A DNA stretch of 5,044 nt from Armatimonadota bacterium (lineage in GTDB: Bacteria > Armatimonadota > Fimbriimonadia > Fimbriimonadales > Fimbriimonadaceae). The translations under genes and the position numbers were made by a program. The notes under the pieces were generated by a model. It was not told the DNA's origin, ran no database searches, and saw only the letters and a list, made by a program, of their open reading frames with translations. The stretch covers positions 1 through 5,044 of the forward strand of contig JAEYWW010000258.1 of NCBI GenBank assembly GCA_023428805.1. The letters run 5' to 3'. Below are positions 4,668 through 5,044 of this stretch, in pieces; the first letter of the stretch is position 1; each line of letters begins with the position of its first letter.

Positions 4668-5044
4668 GCGCTGTCCCGACTTTTGAGAAAATCTCCCAGG
4701 CTCTTGCCGCAACCCCTCGTCATGGCATCTTGGGGCGTGTCGCGCAAGTCGTCGGACTGGTCATCGAATCCAATGGCCCGGCCGCCAGGCTTGGCGATGT
4801 GTGCTATGTCGGCGGAGAGGATGGCGGCGAAGAAATCGCCTGCGAAGTCGTTGGATTTCGAGGCGAACGCCTGCTCTTGATGCCCCTCGGAGACATGCAG
4901 GGAGTGCGTGTCGGCAGCCTGGTCCGCGCGACTGGCGAGTGCCTCCGAATCGCAGTCGGCACCCATCTTCTTGGCAGAACCCTCGATGGTCTTGGTCGTC
5001 CGATGGACGGGCTTGGCCCCATCGAGGCGCACACCACATATCCC
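4664..5044 (+). CDS. fliI: Flagellum-specific export ATPase FliI, N-terminal part (runs off the window)
   Basis: FliI is the cytoplasmic ATPase of the flagellar type III export apparatus. It is a homohexamer related to F1 beta and is regulated by FliH. I translated 127 codons without a stop. The N-terminal beta-barrel domain is clear: GRVAQVVGLVIESNGPAARLGD (24-45), CEVVGF (60-65), LLLMPLGDMQGVRVG (70-84), then VGTHLLGRTLDGLGRPMDG (98-116), the pattern shared by FliI, type III and F1 ATPases just before the nucleotide-binding domain. The Walker A loop would lie some 45 residues beyond the window edge and cannot be checked. The family is usually about 430-450 residues, so roughly 70% is missing. 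It starts with an ATGA overlap on fliH and an SD of GGAGGG. Confidence 0.96.
   Translation, partial: MSAVPTFEKISQALAATPRHGILGRVAQVVGLVIESNGPAARLGDVCYVGGEDGGEEIACEVVGFRGERLLLMPLGDMQGVRVGSLVRATGECLRIAVGTHLLGRTLDGLGRPMDGLGPIEAHTTYP

Noticed and set aside
1..5044. Mobile element, CRISPR array, tRNA/rRNA gene or a new accessory system
   Set aside because: No transposase, terminal or direct repeats, spacer pattern or RNA gene signature was seen. Genes fill nearly all of 238-5044 and all are standard flagellar components.

Overview
This window is the 5' part of a flagellar basal-body/export operon, read entirely on the + strand: flgB, flgC, fliE, fliF, fliG, fliH and the first 127 codons of fliI, which runs off the right edge. 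All seven proteins are recognisable from family sequence motifs. The order flgB-flgC-fliE-fliF-fliG-fliH-fliI is a classic conserved cluster in Firmicutes, Thermotogae, Spirochaetes, Planctomycetes and several deep-branching phyla, and is unlike the split enterobacterial arrangement. Base composition is moderately GC-rich. The proteins are divergent in several signature motifs: FlgB lacks the TPGYK form, FliF lacks the usual GLPxxG form, and FliG has conservative swaps at motor positions. A non-enteric, poorly sampled lineage is therefore likely. An Armatimonadota-like or Planctomycetota-like bacterium is only a low-confidence guess.

Layout. Positions 1-237 lie upstream of the operon and hold no gene I can support. 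They contain a perfect 7-bp GC-rich inverted repeat (12-34), a very C-rich, G-poor tract (36-75) that looks like a Rho-type termination region, and a leader of about 160 nt with no convincing promoter. One frame stays open from base 1 to a TGA at 157-159, so the tail of an upstream gene cannot be excluded. The genes then follow with almost no gaps: flgB 238-603 (start moved to a GTG), flgC 607-996, fliE 1002-1295, a 31-nt gap, fliF 1327-2979, fliG 2981-3994, fliH 3981-4667 (14-nt overlap with fliG) and fliI from 4664 (ATGA overlap with fliH).

How they work together. FlgB and FlgC are proximal rod proteins. FliE links the rod to the MS ring. FliF forms the MS ring. FliG, bound to the FliF C-terminal tail, is the rotor/switch protein that meets the stator. 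FliH and FliI are the regulator and ATPase of the flagellar type III export apparatus. The genes are thus ordered along the assembly path of the basal body.

The window is an ordinary housekeeping motility operon, not a new system. The most interesting non-coding signal is a set of small perfect hairpins over several translation starts, strongest at fliH (6 bp, 3-nt loop over SD and ATG) and fliI (5 bp, 4-nt loop over SD and A of ATG). Both are at gene overlaps, which suggests hairpin-enforced translational coupling. A textbook-perfect glycine-every-fourth-residue repeat in FliH is the best protein-level curiosity.
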